From Leifsonia williamsii (GTDB lineage Bacteria; Actinomycetota; Actinomycetes; Actinomycetales; Microbacteriaceae): a DNA stretch of 64,000 nucleotides. Below are positions 51,142 through 60,055 of the stretch, one piece after another. The notes under the pieces are model-generated. The model searched no databases and was not told where the DNA came from. It was given only the letters and a program-made list of their open reading frames with translations. A program made the position numbers and the translations under genes. The stretch lies in NCBI RefSeq assembly GCF_030433685.1, contig NZ_JAROCF010000001.1, forward strand, positions 1,116,001 through 1,180,000. Reading direction: 5' to 3'. Numbering within the stretch: the stretch's first letter is position 1; the number at the start of each line of letters is the position of its first letter.

Positions 51142-52224
51142 GTGGAGAATGGGCGCGTGCAGCAGCGGATCGGCAGGGTGACGACGGCGAGCGGGGGTGA
51201 GCTGGCGTACGCGGTCGTCGACGGGCGCGGCCCCGGCGCCCGCGGCCCGGCCGCCGCTCCCCGCGGCCCCGCCCGCACGATCCTCCTCGTCTCCGGCTGG
51301 CTCGGCCACCTCGAGCGCGGGTGGGAGCTGCCGGAGGAGCGCGCCTTCCTCGAGGGCCTCGCCCGGGGCGCCCGGCTGCTCCGCTACGACCGCGCCGGCT
51401 GCGGGATGTCCGGCCCCGCGGTGCGCCCGCCCTCACTGGCGTCCGAGCTGGAGCAGGTGGAGGCGGTGCTCGGCGTCCCCGAGGCAGGCGACGGCGCCGT
51501 CGACCTCGTCGGCTGGTCGCTCGGCGCTCCGGTCGCCGCTGCCTGGGCGGCCGCTCATCCCGAGACCGTCCGCAGGCTCGTGCTCTACGGCGGGTGGGCC
51601 TCCGGCGCCGCGATCTCACCGCCCACCGCCCGCGACCATCTGCTCGGACTGGTGGAGGCGCACTGGGGCCTCGGCTCGGACGTGCTCACCGAGGTCTTCG
51701 CCCCCGACGCCCGTCCCGCCGCCCGAGAGGCGTTCGGCCGGTACCAGCGCGACTCCTCCAGCGCCGCGACGGCGAGGGCGCTGCTCGCGCTCAGCTACGA
51801 GCTCGACGTCAGCGCACTGCTCAGTGCCGTGACCGCGCCGACCCTGGTGCTGCACCGCGCCGACGACCGGGCCGCGCCTGTCGCGCAGGCGGAGGCGCTG
51901 GCCGCGGGCATCCCGGAGGCGCGTCTCCTCGTGCTCCCCGGCCGTTCGCACCTGCCGTGGGCCGGCGACGCCGATGCGGTCGTGCGCGAGATCCGGCGCT
52001 TCCTCGGCCTGCCGCTCGCCCGGGCCGCCGGGCCGCTGACGGGTCGTCAGCTGGAGGTGGCCGCCCTGGTCAGCACCGGCCGCACGAATCGCCAGATCGC
52101 CGAGGAGCTCGGCATCGACGAGCGCTCGGCCGAGGGGCACGTGGAGCGCATCCGCCTCCGGCTCGGCGTCCGGTCGCGGGCGCAGATCGCGGCCTGGTAC
52201 GCCGAGGGCGGCCCGGCGAAGTGA
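51142..52224 (+). CDS. Alpha/beta hydrolase-LuxR fusion regulator
   Basis: About 360 residues (GTG start at 51142; a second GTG is at 51157). Residues ~45-280 are an alpha/beta hydrolase: LLVSGWLGHLERGW, nucleophile Ser in VDLVGWSLGAPVAAAWAA, Asp in LHRADDRAAP and His in PGRSHLPWAG. Residues ~295-355 are a LuxR HTH: LTGRQLEVAALVSTGRTNRQ, then IDERSAEGHVERIRLRLGVR. The hydrolase domain probably senses or processes a small ligand that controls DNA binding. Confidence 0.85.
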   Translation: MENGRVQQRIGRVTTASGGELAYAVVDGRGPGARGPAAAPRGPARTILLVSGWLGHLERGWELPEERAFLEGLARGARLLRYDRAGCGMSGPAVRPPSLASELEQVEAVLGVPEAGDGAVDLVGWSLGAPVAAAWAAAHPETVRRLVLYGGWASGAAISPPTARDHLLGLVEAHWGLGSDVLTEVFAPDARPAAREAFGRYQRDSSSAATARALLALSYELDVSALLSAVTAPTLVLHRADDRAAPVAQAEALAAGIPEARLLVLPGRSHLPWAGDADAVVREIRRFLGLPLARAAGPLTGRQLEVAALVSTGRTNRQIAEELGIDERSAEGHVERIRLRLGVRSRAQIAAWYAEGGPAK

Positions 52225-52272
52225 GGTAGTTCCCCGCCTGCGTGCGATCCCGCCGACACGGAGAGTGGAGGC

Positions 52273-52941
52273 ATGAGCGAGACGACCAGCACCTCCACCG
52301 GCCCCCGCACCGCGTTCCCCCTCCACCCCGGCCGCGGCCGCTTCAACGCGGCCTTCTTCTCGCTGCTGGGCCCGTACCTCGAGCGCAGCCTCCGCACGCA
52401 GAAGAGCCGGGTCTACGCCGGCCTGCCGCGCGCGGTGGTGGAGCTGGGCCCGGGCGTCGGCGCCAACCTCCGCCACCTCCCTCCCGGCTGCACCCTGACC
52501 GCGATCGAGCCCAACCGCTACATGCACCCGCGGCTGGAGGAGGCCGCCCGCGCACGCGGCGTTCGCCTCGACCTGCGCGAGCGCACCGCCGAGGACACCG
52601 GCCTCCCGACGGCCGGCGTCGACGCGGTCATCTCATCGCTCGTGCTCTGCTCGGTCGCCGACCCGGTCGCGGTGCTCGCGGAGGTGCGCCGCATCCTGCG
52701 CCCGGGCGGGACCTTCCGCTTCGTGGAGCACGTGGTCGCCTCCCCGGGCACGCCCACCCGCGCGGCGCAGCGCCTCGTCCGCCGCCCGTGGGCCTGGACG
52801 TTCGAGGGCTGCTCCTGCGAGCGCGACCTCGCCGCCCTGATCCGGGAGGCGGGCTTCGCGAGCGTGGATCTGCGGCGCTACCGCGTGCACACCCCGCTGC
52901 TGCCGTTCAACCCGCAGATCGCCGGCGTCGCCCGGGCGTGA
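52273..52941 (+). CDS. Class I SAM-dependent methyltransferase
   Basis: A 222-residue methyltransferase of the UbiE/phospholipid N-methyltransferase-like type. Motif I VVELGPGVGANLRHLPPG, acidic loop AIEPNRYMHPRLEEAA, motif II VDAVISSLVLCSVADP and post-motif LRPGGTFRFVEHVVASPG. The GGCS-type Cys cluster (EGCSCERDLA) is seen in methyltransferases of this group. GTGGAGGC ribosome site. Substrate unknown. Confidence 0.85.
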   Translation: MSETTSTSTGPRTAFPLHPGRGRFNAAFFSLLGPYLERSLRTQKSRVYAGLPRAVVELGPGVGANLRHLPPGCTLTAIEPNRYMHPRLEEAARARGVRLDLRERTAEDTGLPTAGVDAVISSLVLCSVADPVAVLAEVRRILRPGGTFRFVEHVVASPGTPTRAAQRLVRRPWAWTFEGCSCERDLAALIREAGFASVDLRRYRVHTPLLPFNPQIAGVARA

Positions 52942-52945
52942 CGGG

Positions 52946-53950
52946 TCAGGCGCCGCGCAGCAGCACCTTGCCAACGCGCCCCGGCCGCCCGCTCGCCTCC
53001 ACGGCCGCGCGCGCCTCCGCGAGCGGGTGGACGCTGTCGACCGGAAGGGTGAGCGTGCCGTCCGTGACGCGGGCGAACAGCTCGCCGAAGAGCTGGGCGC
53101 GGGTCTCGGGGCTGAGCTCCTTGCCGACCGCGCTGCCCCAGAAGCCCCGGACCGTCACGCCGCGGAAGAGGATGTCGGAGGTCGCCACCTCCACCCGCCC
53201 GGAGGCCATCGCGCCGAAGATCACGAGCGCGCCGCCGTCGCCGAGCACCGAGGCCAGGTCGCCGGAGGCCGAGCCGCCGACCGAGTCGACACCCACGCGG
53301 ATCGGGGCGCCGCCCGTGATCGCGGCGACCCGCTCGCGCCAGCCGTCGTCGTCGGTCGCGACCACGCGCTCGATACCCTGCTCGCGCAGCTCGTCGACGC
53401 CGGCCGCGCGGCGCACGAGGCCGACCACGTTGAGGCCGCGGACCGCCGCGAGCTGGGCGACCATGCGGCCGACCGCGCCGTTGGCGGCGTTCTGGATCAG
53501 CCAGTCTCCCTCCTGCAGGTCGAGGCGGTGCAGGAGGCTGACCGCGCTGAACGGCATCTGCACGAGCTGGGCGGCGGCCTCGTCGGGCAGCCCCTCCGGC
53601 ACGGGGATCAGGCCGGCCGCATCGGCGAGGTAGTACTCGGCCCACACGCCGAAGGCGCCGCCGGCGACGCGCTGACCGACCGCGAGCCGGTCGACGCCCT
53701 CGCCGAGCGCGTCGACGACGCCGAGCGCCTCGGTTCCGGCGGGCGCGGGCAGCTCGGGCTTGAACCCGTACTCGCCGCGGATCGTCATGAGGTCGTGGTT
53801 GTGGATGGGTGACAGCAGCATCCGCACCCGCACCTGGCCGGGCCCTGGCTGGGGCAGCGGCCGCTCCTCCACCGCGAGCACCTCGGCCGGGTCGCCGAAC
53901 GAGCGGTGCACGAGGGCGGACATGGTGGCGGGGGTGGTGCTGTCGGTCAT
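52946..53950 (-). CDS. MDR-family NADPH oxidoreductase (quinone/enoyl reductase-like)
   Basis: A 334-residue zinc-free MDR enzyme. SALVHRSFGDPAEVLAVEER at the start, LLSPIHNHDLMTIRGEYGFK, AGTEALGVVDALGEGVDRL, and nucleotide site IQNAANGAVGRMVAQLAAVR. The NHDLMTIRGEYG motif is like mitochondrial-type 2-enoyl reductases (Etr1). It lies convergent with the methyltransferase and upstream of an SDR gene on the same strand, 75 bp away, probably in the same TetR-controlled unit. Confidence 0.87.
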   Translation of the reverse strand: MTDSTTPATMSALVHRSFGDPAEVLAVEERPLPQPGPGQVRVRMLLSPIHNHDLMTIRGEYGFKPELPAPAGTEALGVVDALGEGVDRLAVGQRVAGGAFGVWAEYYLADAAGLIPVPEGLPDEAAAQLVQMPFSAVSLLHRLDLQEGDWLIQNAANGAVGRMVAQLAAVRGLNVVGLVRRAAGVDELREQGIERVVATDDDGWRERVAAITGGAPIRVGVDSVGGSASGDLASVLGDGGALVIFGAMASGRVEVATSDILFRGVTVRGFWGSAVGKELSPETRAQLFGELFARVTDGTLTLPVDSVHPLAEARAAVEASGRPGRVGKVLLRGA

Positions 53951-54025
53951 CGAGGGACTCCAAGAGGGGATGGACGGGCGGGGGACGCGCTCGATCGTAC
54001 GCGCGCCCCCTGGCCGTCGGTCAGA

Positions 54026-54793
54026 TCACGCCGTCCAGCCGCCGTCGATCGTCACCGCCGACCCGGTCATGTAGCCGGCCGCGTCCGACGCGATCCACGA
54101 GACCAGCTCGCCCACGTCGGAGCTGTGCCCGAACCGCCCGAACGCGGTGAACCCGGCCAGGTAGTCGCCGGCCTCGCCCGACGCCGGATTGCCGTCCGTG
54201 TCGATCGGGCCCGGCTGCACCACGTTGGCCGTGATGCCGCGCGGTGCGAGGTCGCGGGCCAGCCCCTTCGTGAAGCCGACCATCGCCGCCTTCGTCAGCC
54301 CGTAGACCGCGCCGCCGGTGAAGGGGATGCGCTCGGCGTTCACGCTGCCGATCGTGATGATGCGGCCGCCGTCCGGGAGGCTCTCGAGCGCCGCCTGCGT
54401 CGTGTACACGGTGCCGCGCACGTTGAGGTCGATGGTGTGCTCGATGTGCTCGTCCGGGGTCTCGGCGAACGGCTCGAACCAGCCGCCTCCGGCGTTGTTG
54501 ACGAGGATGTCGAGGCCGCCGAGCGCCTCGACGGCGTCGCGCACACCCTGACGGGCCGCGTCGGCGTCGCCGTTGTTCGCGCGGACCGCGACCGCCGTGC
54601 CGCCCGCCGCCGCGATCTCGGCGACCAGCGCCTCCGCCCGCTCGGGGGAGGACCAGTACGTGATCGCGACCTCGGCGCCGTGGGCGGCGAGCGAGCGCGC
54701 GACGCCCGCGCCGATGCCGCGCGAGCCTCCCGTCACGAGCGCCTTCTTGCCGGCGAGGGTCGGGGTGGTGGTGGCGGTGGAGGTGGAGGTCAT
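54026..54793 (-). CDS. Short-chain dehydrogenase/reductase
   Basis: A 255-residue classical SDR. Cofactor motif VTGGSRGIGAGVARSLAAHG, NNAG at LVNNAGGGWFEPF, catalytic Ser in TIGSVNAE and YGLTKAAMVG (Tyr-x3-Lys). C-terminal AGYMTGSAVTIDGGWTA is standard. ATG at 54793 was chosen because the longer frame covers the operator. Divergent from a TetR gene that probably represses it. Confidence 0.9.
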   Translation of the reverse strand: MTSTSTATTTPTLAGKKALVTGGSRGIGAGVARSLAAHGAEVAITYWSSPERAEALVAEIAAAGGTAVAVRANNGDADAARQGVRDAVEALGGLDILVNNAGGGWFEPFAETPDEHIEHTIDLNVRGTVYTTQAALESLPDGGRIITIGSVNAERIPFTGGAVYGLTKAAMVGFTKGLARDLAPRGITANVVQPGPIDTDGNPASGEAGDYLAGFTAFGRFGHSSDVGELVSWIASDAAGYMTGSAVTIDGGWTA

Positions 54794-54801
54794 GATGTCC
54801 C

Positions 54802-54886
54802 TTTCTGTTCCAGTTGGTACAGAAAAGCGATCCGCTTGCCCTGCTATTCCCGCTGCGCGATAATTTTTTCCGGGACGGTACAGAAA
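54802..54886. promoter_or_regulatory. TetR operator with extra half-site
   Basis: TTTCTGTTCCA (54802-54812) and TGGTACAGAAA (54815-54825) are inverted with one mismatch over 11 positions. A further half-site, GGTACAGAAA, lies at 54877-54886, 10 bases before the tetR start. Placement between divergent SDR and TetR genes supports dual control. Confidence 0.75.
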
Positions 54887-54896
54887 GGGGTCGACG

Positions 54897-55499
54897 ATGG
54901 CAGCAGTCCGCGGCCGGCCGCGCGGCTTCGACGCCGACGAGGCGCTCGACAAGGCGATCGAGGTGTTCTGGCGGCAGGGCTACGAGGGCACCACGCTCGA
55001 CGACCTCACCGGCGCCATGGGCATCAACCGGCCGAGCCTCTACGCGGCCTTCGGCAACAAGGAGGCGACCTTCAAGCGCGCCGTCGACCGTTACGCCGAG
55101 ATCGACATGGCCTACGTGGGGGAGGCGCTGGCCCAGCCGACGGCCCGCGCGGTGGCCGAGCACTACCTCCGCAGCAACGTCGTGGCGATCACGCAGCCCG
55201 GCAAGCCCGCCGGCTGCCTGTCGGTGCAGGGCGGCCTCGCCGGAAGCCCGGAGGACCAGCGGATCGTGCGCTTCCTCGCCGACAGCCGCGCGGCGGGGGA
55301 GCGGCGCTTCGTGGAGCGGTTCCGCCGGGCGCGCGCGGAGGGCGACCTCCCCGCCGGCGAGAGCCCCACGGAGCTCGCCCGCTACCTCTCCACCGTCAGT
55401 GCGGGCCTGGCTGTGCAGGCGGCGGCGGGCGCCTCCCGCCGGTCGCTGATGGCGGTGGCGGAGCGGGCGCTGCGGGCGTTCCCGGCGAGCGGGTCCTGA
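54897..55499 (+). CDS. TetR-family transcriptional regulator
   Basis: A 200-residue TetR regulator: DADEALDKAIEVFWRQGYEG, HTH LDDLTGAMGINRPSLYAAFG, and GCLSVQGGLAGSPEDQRI in the ligand domain. This is the AcrR/TetR_C_33-like group often paired with SDR or MDR genes. It likely represses the divergent SDR and itself through the inverted repeat at 54802-54825 and the half-site before its start. Confidence 0.9.
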   Translation: MAAVRGRPRGFDADEALDKAIEVFWRQGYEGTTLDDLTGAMGINRPSLYAAFGNKEATFKRAVDRYAEIDMAYVGEALAQPTARAVAEHYLRSNVVAITQPGKPAGCLSVQGGLAGSPEDQRIVRFLADSRAAGERRFVERFRRARAEGDLPAGESPTELARYLSTVSAGLAVQAAAGASRRSLMAVAERALRAFPASGS

Positions 55500-56174
55500 C
55501 TACTCCGCCGCCTTCCGCAGCCAGCTCTCCACCCCGCCGATGTGCAGCGTCACCGCCGCACGCACCAGATCGGGGTCTCCCGCCTTCAGCGCGTCGAGGA
55601 TGGCCCGGTGCTCCGCGAGCGTGCGCTCGGCGGCGTGCTCCTCGGTGATGCCGCGCCAGACCCGCGCGCGGACCGTGCCGCCGGAGAGCCCGTCGAGCAG
55701 CCCGGCGAGGTACTCGTTGCCGCTCGCCGACGAGATGAGGCCGTGGAAGCGGAGGTCGTGGGCGACGAGCGCGTCGACCCCGGCGGCGGCGTCGGCCGAC
55801 GCGAGCTCCGCCTCCAACTCCTCCAGCCGCTCCGGCGTCATCCGCCGCGCGGCGGCCGCCGCGGCGTACGGCTCGAGCACGCGGCGCACCTCCAGGATCT
55901 CCAGCACGGTGGCGTCGCGGTGCAGGTCGACGACGAACGACAGCGCTTCGAGCAGGAGGCGCGGCTCCAGACTCGTGACGTACGTCCCGTCGCCGCGGCG
56001 CACGTCGAGCACGCGGATGACCTCGAGCGACTTCACGGCCTCGCGGAGGGAGTTGCGCGAGAGCCCGAGCCGCTCGCTCAGCTCCTTCTCGGGCGGCAGC
56101 CGCTGCCCCGGGGCGAGCTCGCCCGACAGGATCATCGCCTTGATGGCGGAGATCGCCTCGTCCGTGACCGCCAC
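55500..56174 (-). CDS. FadR/FCD-family GntR regulator of the L-fucose genes
   Basis: A 224-residue regulator. HTH: AISAIKAMILSGELAPGQRL, then ERLGLSRNSLREAVKSLEVI. The FCD domain has the metal-binding pattern AHDLRFHGLISSASGN with later His residues in LAEHRAILDALKAGD and LHIGG. GTG start at 56174, 9 bp after the fuconate dehydratase gene, so both are transcribed together. An ACATC-G-GATGT palindrome in the divergent promoter is the likely operator. Confidence 0.88.
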   Translation of the reverse strand: MAVTDEAISAIKAMILSGELAPGQRLPPEKELSERLGLSRNSLREAVKSLEVIRVLDVRRGDGTYVTSLEPRLLLEALSFVVDLHRDATVLEILEVRRVLEPYAAAAAARRMTPERLEELEAELASADAAAGVDALVAHDLRFHGLISSASGNEYLAGLLDGLSGGTVRARVWRGITEEHAAERTLAEHRAILDALKAGDPDLVRAAVTLHIGGVESWLRKAAE

Positions 56175-56183
56175 GTTGCCAGC

Positions 56184-57458
56184 CTACCGGCGGTACTCGG
56201 CGATGGAGGCGGCGAGCATCTCGGCGCCCGACCCCGGCAGCTTCGGCGCCCGGTAGTGCGCGTCCACGAACTCCACCGGCTCGGCGAAGTGCTCGTGGAG
56301 GTGCGCGACGTACTCGATCATGCGGCCGTCGGTGGTGCCGGAGACCGCGATGCCGTCGAACATCGCGAGGTGCTGCACCAGCTCGCACAGGCCGACGCCG
56401 CCGGCGTGCGGGCACACGGGCACGCCGAACTTCGCCGCGAGGAGCAGGATGGCGATGTTCTCGTTGACCCCCGCGACACGCGTGGCGTCGATCTGCAGCA
56501 CGCCCAGGGCCTTCGCCTGCAGCAGCTGCTTGAACAGCACGCGGTTCATGCCGTGCTCGCCGGTCGCGACGGGCACCGGGGCGATGGCCTCGGCGATGGC
56601 CGCGTGGGCGAGGATGTCGTCGGGGCTGGTGGGCTCCTCCACCCAGGCCAGGTCGAAGCGGCTCAGCTCGCGGATCCAGGCGATCGCCTCGTCGCGGTCC
56701 CAGCGCTGGTTGGCGTCGATGGCGATGCGGATGTCGGGCCCGACGACCTCCCGGGCGATGCTGAGACGTCGGATGTCTTCTTGTAGGTCGGCGCCGACCT
56801 TCAGCTTGATCTGGGTGAACCCGTCTGCGACCGCCTCCCGGCTCAGGCGGGCCAGCTTCTCGTCCGAGTACCCGAGCCAGCCCGGCGTCGTCGTGTAGCC
56901 GGGGTAGCCGTCGCGCTGCAGCGCCGCGATGCGCTCCTCGCGGTGCGGCTCGGCCGCGCGCAGGATGTCGAGCGCCTGCTCCCGGGTGAGCGCATCGCTG
57001 AGGTAGCGGAAGTCGACCAGGTCGACCAGCTGCTCCGGCGAGAGCCGGGCGAGCAGCAGCCACAGCGGCACCCCCTCCCGCTTGGCGCGGAGGTCCCACA
57101 GCGCGTTCACGACCGCGCCGATCGCCATGTGGATGACGCCCTTATCCGGCCCGAGCCAGCGCAGCTGCGAGTCGTGCACCAGCTCCCGCCAGACGCCGCC
57201 GAGGTCGGCGAGCGCCTCCTCGACGTCGCGGCCGACGATCCACGGCTGCAGCGCGGCGATGGCGGCGCACTGCACGTCGTTGCCGCGGCCGATGGTGAAG
57301 ACGAAGCCGTGGCCGGTGAGTCCGTCCTCGGCGTCCGTCTCGATCCGCACATAGGCGGCCGAGTAGTCGGGGTCGGGGTTCATCGCGTCCGAGCCGTCGA
57401 AGTCGGTCGAGGTCGGAAAGCGGATGTCGTCGACGACGAAGCGCGTGAACTTGCTCAT
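56184..57458 (-). CDS. L-fuconate dehydratase
   Basis: A 424-residue enolase-superfamily dehydratase that turns L-fuconate into 2-keto-3-deoxy-L-fuconate. Start [20 protein letters not shown] is typical of L-fuconate dehydratase. Catalytic and metal residues are visible: [16 protein letters not shown] (Lys-x-Lys base), [10 protein letters not shown] (Asp), [10 protein letters not shown] (Glu), [10 protein letters not shown] (Glu) and [15 protein letters not shown] (His). The ATG at 57458 is preferred because upstream codons lie in the promoter. First gene of the minus-strand unit. Confidence 0.93.
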   Translation of the reverse strand: MSKFTRFVVDDIRFPTSTDFDGSDAMNPDPDYSAAYVRIETDAEDGLTGHGFVFTIGRGNDVQCAAIAALQPWIVGRDVEEALADLGGVWRELVHDSQLRWLGPDKGVIHMAIGAVVNALWDLRAKREGVPLWLLLARLSPEQLVDLVDFRYLSDALTREQALDILRAAEPHREERIAALQRDGYPGYTTTPGWLGYSDEKLARLSREAVADGFTQIKLKVGADLQEDIRRLSIAREVVGPDIRIAIDANQRWDRDEAIAWIRELSRFDLAWVEEPTSPDDILAHAAIAEAIAPVPVATGEHGMNRVLFKQLLQAKALGVLQIDATRVAGVNENIAILLLAAKFGVPVCPHAGGVGLCELVQHLAMFDGIAVSGTTDGRMIEYVAHLHEHFAEPVEFVDAHYRAPKLPGSGAEMLAASIAEYRR

Positions 57459-57491
57459 GGATGGCCCTCCGGCTATGTTTGCCCCGAGCCT

Positions 57492-57506
57492 AGACATCGG
57501 ATGTTT
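57492..57506. promoter_or_regulatory. Candidate FCD-GntR operator of the fucose genes
   Basis: ACATC (57494-57498) and GATGT (57500-57504) are inverted around a single base, in the 85-bp space between divergent fuconate dehydratase and hydrolase genes. An AGACATC-G-GATGTTT extension is imperfect. Single-site design matches FCD regulators. Confidence 0.5.
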
Positions 57507-57543
57507 GGGCCGTCAACTCGAACCGACGACGCAGGAGGAACGG

Positions 57544-58407
57544 ATGCGGCTGGCCAGGCTGGGAGAGCGCGGGGCCGAGATCCCCGTGGTGTTCGACGGA
57601 GAGCGGGCCCTCGATCTGCGGCCGCTGATCGCCGACCTCGACGGCGCGGCGCTCGCGCCCGCGTCGCTGGAGCGTATCGCCTCCGCGGTCGCGGCCGGCG
57701 AGTTGGCCGAGCTGGAGAGGGCGGAGGCCCTGCGCCGAGGGGCGCCCATCGCACGCCCCGGCGCCATCCTCTGCATCGGGATGAACTATGCGGCGCACGC
57801 GGCCGAGTCCGGCTCCGAGCCTCCGGCCATCCCCATCCTCTTCCTCAAGGTGCCGAGCACCGTGGGCGGCCCCGACGACGAGGTCGAGATCCCGCGCGGC
57901 TCGACCACCACCGACTGGGAGGTGGAGCTCGGCGTCGTGATCGGCACCCGCGCGCTCTACCTCGACTCGCCCGCCGACGCCCGCGCCCACATCGCCGGCT
58001 ACGTCGCCGCCAACGATCTCTCCGAGCGCGACTGGCAGCTGAAGCAGTCGGGCGGCCAGTGGAGCAAGGGCAAGATCGCCCCCGGCTTCAGCCCGCTCGG
58101 CCCCTGGCTGGTGACCGGAGACGAGGTCGACCCGCAGGCGCTGCGGCTGCGCAGCTGGGTCAACGGCGAGCCGCGCCAGGACTCGACCACCGCCGACATG
58201 GTCTTCGACGTCGACCACCTGGTCTGGCACCTCAGCCAATACGTCGCGCTGGAGCCGGGCGACGTCATTCTCACCGGCACCCCGGAGGGCGTGGCCCTGT
58301 CCGGCCGCTTCCCCTACCTCGCGCCAGGCGATGTCGTGGAGATCGAGATCGAGGGGCTCGGCCGGCAGCGGCAGACGTACCGTGCGCACGAGGAGGCGCG
58401 GCGGTGA
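57544..58407 (+). CDS. Fumarylacetoacetate-hydrolase-family 2,4-diketo-3-deoxy-L-fuconate hydrolase
   Basis: A 287-residue FAH-fold hydrolase. ILCIGMNYAAHAAESGSEPP, LKVPSTVGGPDDEVEIPRGS, TDWEVELGVVIGTRALYLDS (metal-binding Glu residues) and LTGTPEGVALSGRF are conserved. In the non-phosphorylating fucose route it splits 2,4-diketo-3-deoxy-L-fuconate to pyruvate and L-lactate. The neighbouring dehydratase and SDR fix this role better than sequence alone. Confidence 0.88.
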   Translation: MRLARLGERGAEIPVVFDGERALDLRPLIADLDGAALAPASLERIASAVAAGELAELERAEALRRGAPIARPGAILCIGMNYAAHAAESGSEPPAIPILFLKVPSTVGGPDDEVEIPRGSTTTDWEVELGVVIGTRALYLDSPADARAHIAGYVAANDLSERDWQLKQSGGQWSKGKIAPGFSPLGPWLVTGDEVDPQALRLRSWVNGEPRQDSTTADMVFDVDHLVWHLSQYVALEPGDVILTGTPEGVALSGRFPYLAPGDVVEIEIEGLGRQRQTYRAHEEARR

Positions 58408-59201
58408 GCGGGGAGGCAGGGACCGGGCAGGCAGGGACCGGGCAGGCAGGGACCGGGCAGTTCGGCGGCCTCGTCGCGGTCGTCACCGGCGGCGCGTCGG
58501 GCATCGGCGCGGCGATCACCGCGCGGCTGCGCGCGGGCGGCGCCCGGGTGGCCGTGCTCGACCGCGCGGTGGAGGGCGCGGAGGCCGACCTCGCGCTGTC
58601 CGCCGACATCACCGACGACGAGGCCGTGCGTGCCGCGATCGCGCGGGTGGTCGACGAGCTCGGCGGCATCGACATCGTCGTGAACAACGCGGGCATCGGG
58701 GCCCAGGGCACCATCGAGGACAACCCCGACGTCGAGTGGACCCGCGTGCTCGACGTGAACGTCCTCGGCCTGGTCCGCGTCTCGCGTGCCGCACTGCCCG
58801 CCCTGCGCCGCTCCGCGCACGCCGCGATCGTCAACACGTGCTCGATCGCGGCGACCGCCGGCCTTCCGCAGCGCGCGCTGTACAGCGCCTCGAAGGGTGC
58901 CGTCCTCGCCCTCACGCGCGCGATGGCGGCCGACCACCTGGCCGAGGGCATCCGCGTGAACGCGGTCAACCCGGGCACCGCCGACACCCCGTGGGTGGGC
59001 AGGCTGCTCGACTCCGCCCCCGATCCGGCGGCCGAGCGGGCCGCCCTGGAGGCGCGCCAGCCGCACGGCCGGCTGGTGTCGGCGGCCGAGGTCGCCGAGG
59101 CCGTCGCCTACCTCGCCGACCCGCGCAATGGCTCCACGACCGGAACGAGCATCGCCGTGGATGGCGGAATGCACGAGCTGCGCCTGCGCCCGAGGAACTG
59201 A
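58404..59201 (+). CDS. SDR, 2-keto-3-deoxy-L-fuconate dehydrogenase-like
   Basis: A 265-residue SDR. TGGASGIGAAI is the cofactor site, VNNAGIGAQGT, STATC-type Ser in VNTCSIAATAG, YSASKGAVLALTRAMAADH (Tyr, Lys). GTG start overlaps the FAH stop (GTGA). The N-terminus carries three AGTGQ repeats coded by a 15-bp tandem repeat, which look non-structural. It should oxidise the C4 hydroxyl of 2-keto-3-deoxy-L-fuconate. Confidence 0.87.
   Translation: MSGEAGTGQAGTGQAGTGQFGGLVAVVTGGASGIGAAITARLRAGGARVAVLDRAVEGAEADLALSADITDDEAVRAAIARVVDELGGIDIVVNNAGIGAQGTIEDNPDVEWTRVLDVNVLGLVRVSRAALPALRRSAHAAIVNTCSIAATAGLPQRALYSASKGAVLALTRAMAADHLAEGIRVNAVNPGTADTPWVGRLLDSAPDPAAERAALEARQPHGRLVSAAEVAEAVAYLADPRNGSTTGTSIAVDGGMHELRLRPRN
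58416..58460 (+). repeat. Three 15-bp tandem repeats at the SDR N-terminus
   Basis: GCAGGGACCGGGCAG occurs three times in a row without mismatch. It encodes Ala-Gly-Thr-Gly-Gln repeats between the start and the Rossmann domain, so copy-number change would alter only a flexible leader and keep frame. Confidence 0.9.
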
Positions 59202-60055
59202 TGACCGTGCTCGACGCCCACGCGCACCTCTGGACGCGCGCCAGCACGCCCCAGCCGTGGATCGACCCCGGCTCGATGGCGGCGATCGACCGCGACTTCG
59301 GCGTGGCCGACCTCGGGGAGGCGCAGCAGGCGGCCGGCATCGACGGCGCGCTCCTCGTGCAGTCGAGCAACGACCTCCGGGAGACCCGCGACCTCCTCGC
59401 GCTGGTCGACGGCGCCGCGGTGCGCGGGGTCGTCGGCTGGGTCGACCTGGAGGGCGACGTGGCGCAGCAGCTGGAGGAGCTGGGAGGCGGTGCCGGGGAG
59501 GTTCCCGCCGGCCTCGTCGGCATCCGTCACCTCGCGCACCAGGACCCTGACCCGCAGTGGCTCGGTCGCCCCGCCGTGGGCCGCGGGTTGGACGCGCTCG
59601 GCGACCTCGGCCTCCCGTTCGACCTCGTCGTGCTGCCCGCGCAGCTGCCGCTCGCCGCCGAGGTCGCGCGTGCGCATCCCGGAACCCGGTTCGTGCTCGA
59701 TCACCTCGGCAAGCCGCCGCTCGCGAGCGGCGACCTCGCGGCCTGGCGCAGTGACCTCGCCGCTCTCGGCCGCCTCGACAACGTCGTCGCGAAGCTCTCC
59801 GGGCTGGCGATCGAGGGCGACTGGGCGGGCTGGACGGTCGACGACCTCAGGGAGCCGGTGGAGGCGGCGCTCGCGGCGTTCGGACCGTCGCGACTGATGT
59901 TCGGCTCCGACTGGCCGCTGGTCCGGCTCACCCGTGGTCTCGACGCCTGGTTGGAAGCGCTGCGGACGCTGCTCGGCGACCTCTCCGGCGACGAGCGGGC
60001 GGCGGTGTTCGCCGGCACCGCTGAGCGCACGTACCTCGGAGGCCCTCATGCGTGA
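59201..60055 (+). CDS. Amidohydrolase-family L-fuconolactonase
   Basis: A 284-residue TIM-barrel hydrolase. LDAHAHLW supplies the HxH metal site, GLVGIRHLAHQDPDP, RFVLDHLGKPPL and MFGSDWPLVRL (Asp) follow. This is the COG3618-type lactonase that opens L-fucono-lactone. It begins in the SDR stop (TGATG) and overlaps the next gene by 8 bp. Confidence 0.88.
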   Translation: MTVLDAHAHLWTRASTPQPWIDPGSMAAIDRDFGVADLGEAQQAAGIDGALLVQSSNDLRETRDLLALVDGAAVRGVVGWVDLEGDVAQQLEELGGGAGEVPAGLVGIRHLAHQDPDPQWLGRPAVGRGLDALGDLGLPFDLVVLPAQLPLAAEVARAHPGTRFVLDHLGKPPLASGDLAAWRSDLAALGRLDNVVAKLSGLAIEGDWAGWTVDDLREPVEAALAAFGPSRLMFGSDWPLVRLTRGLDAWLEALRTLLGDLSGDERAAVFAGTAERTYLGGPHA

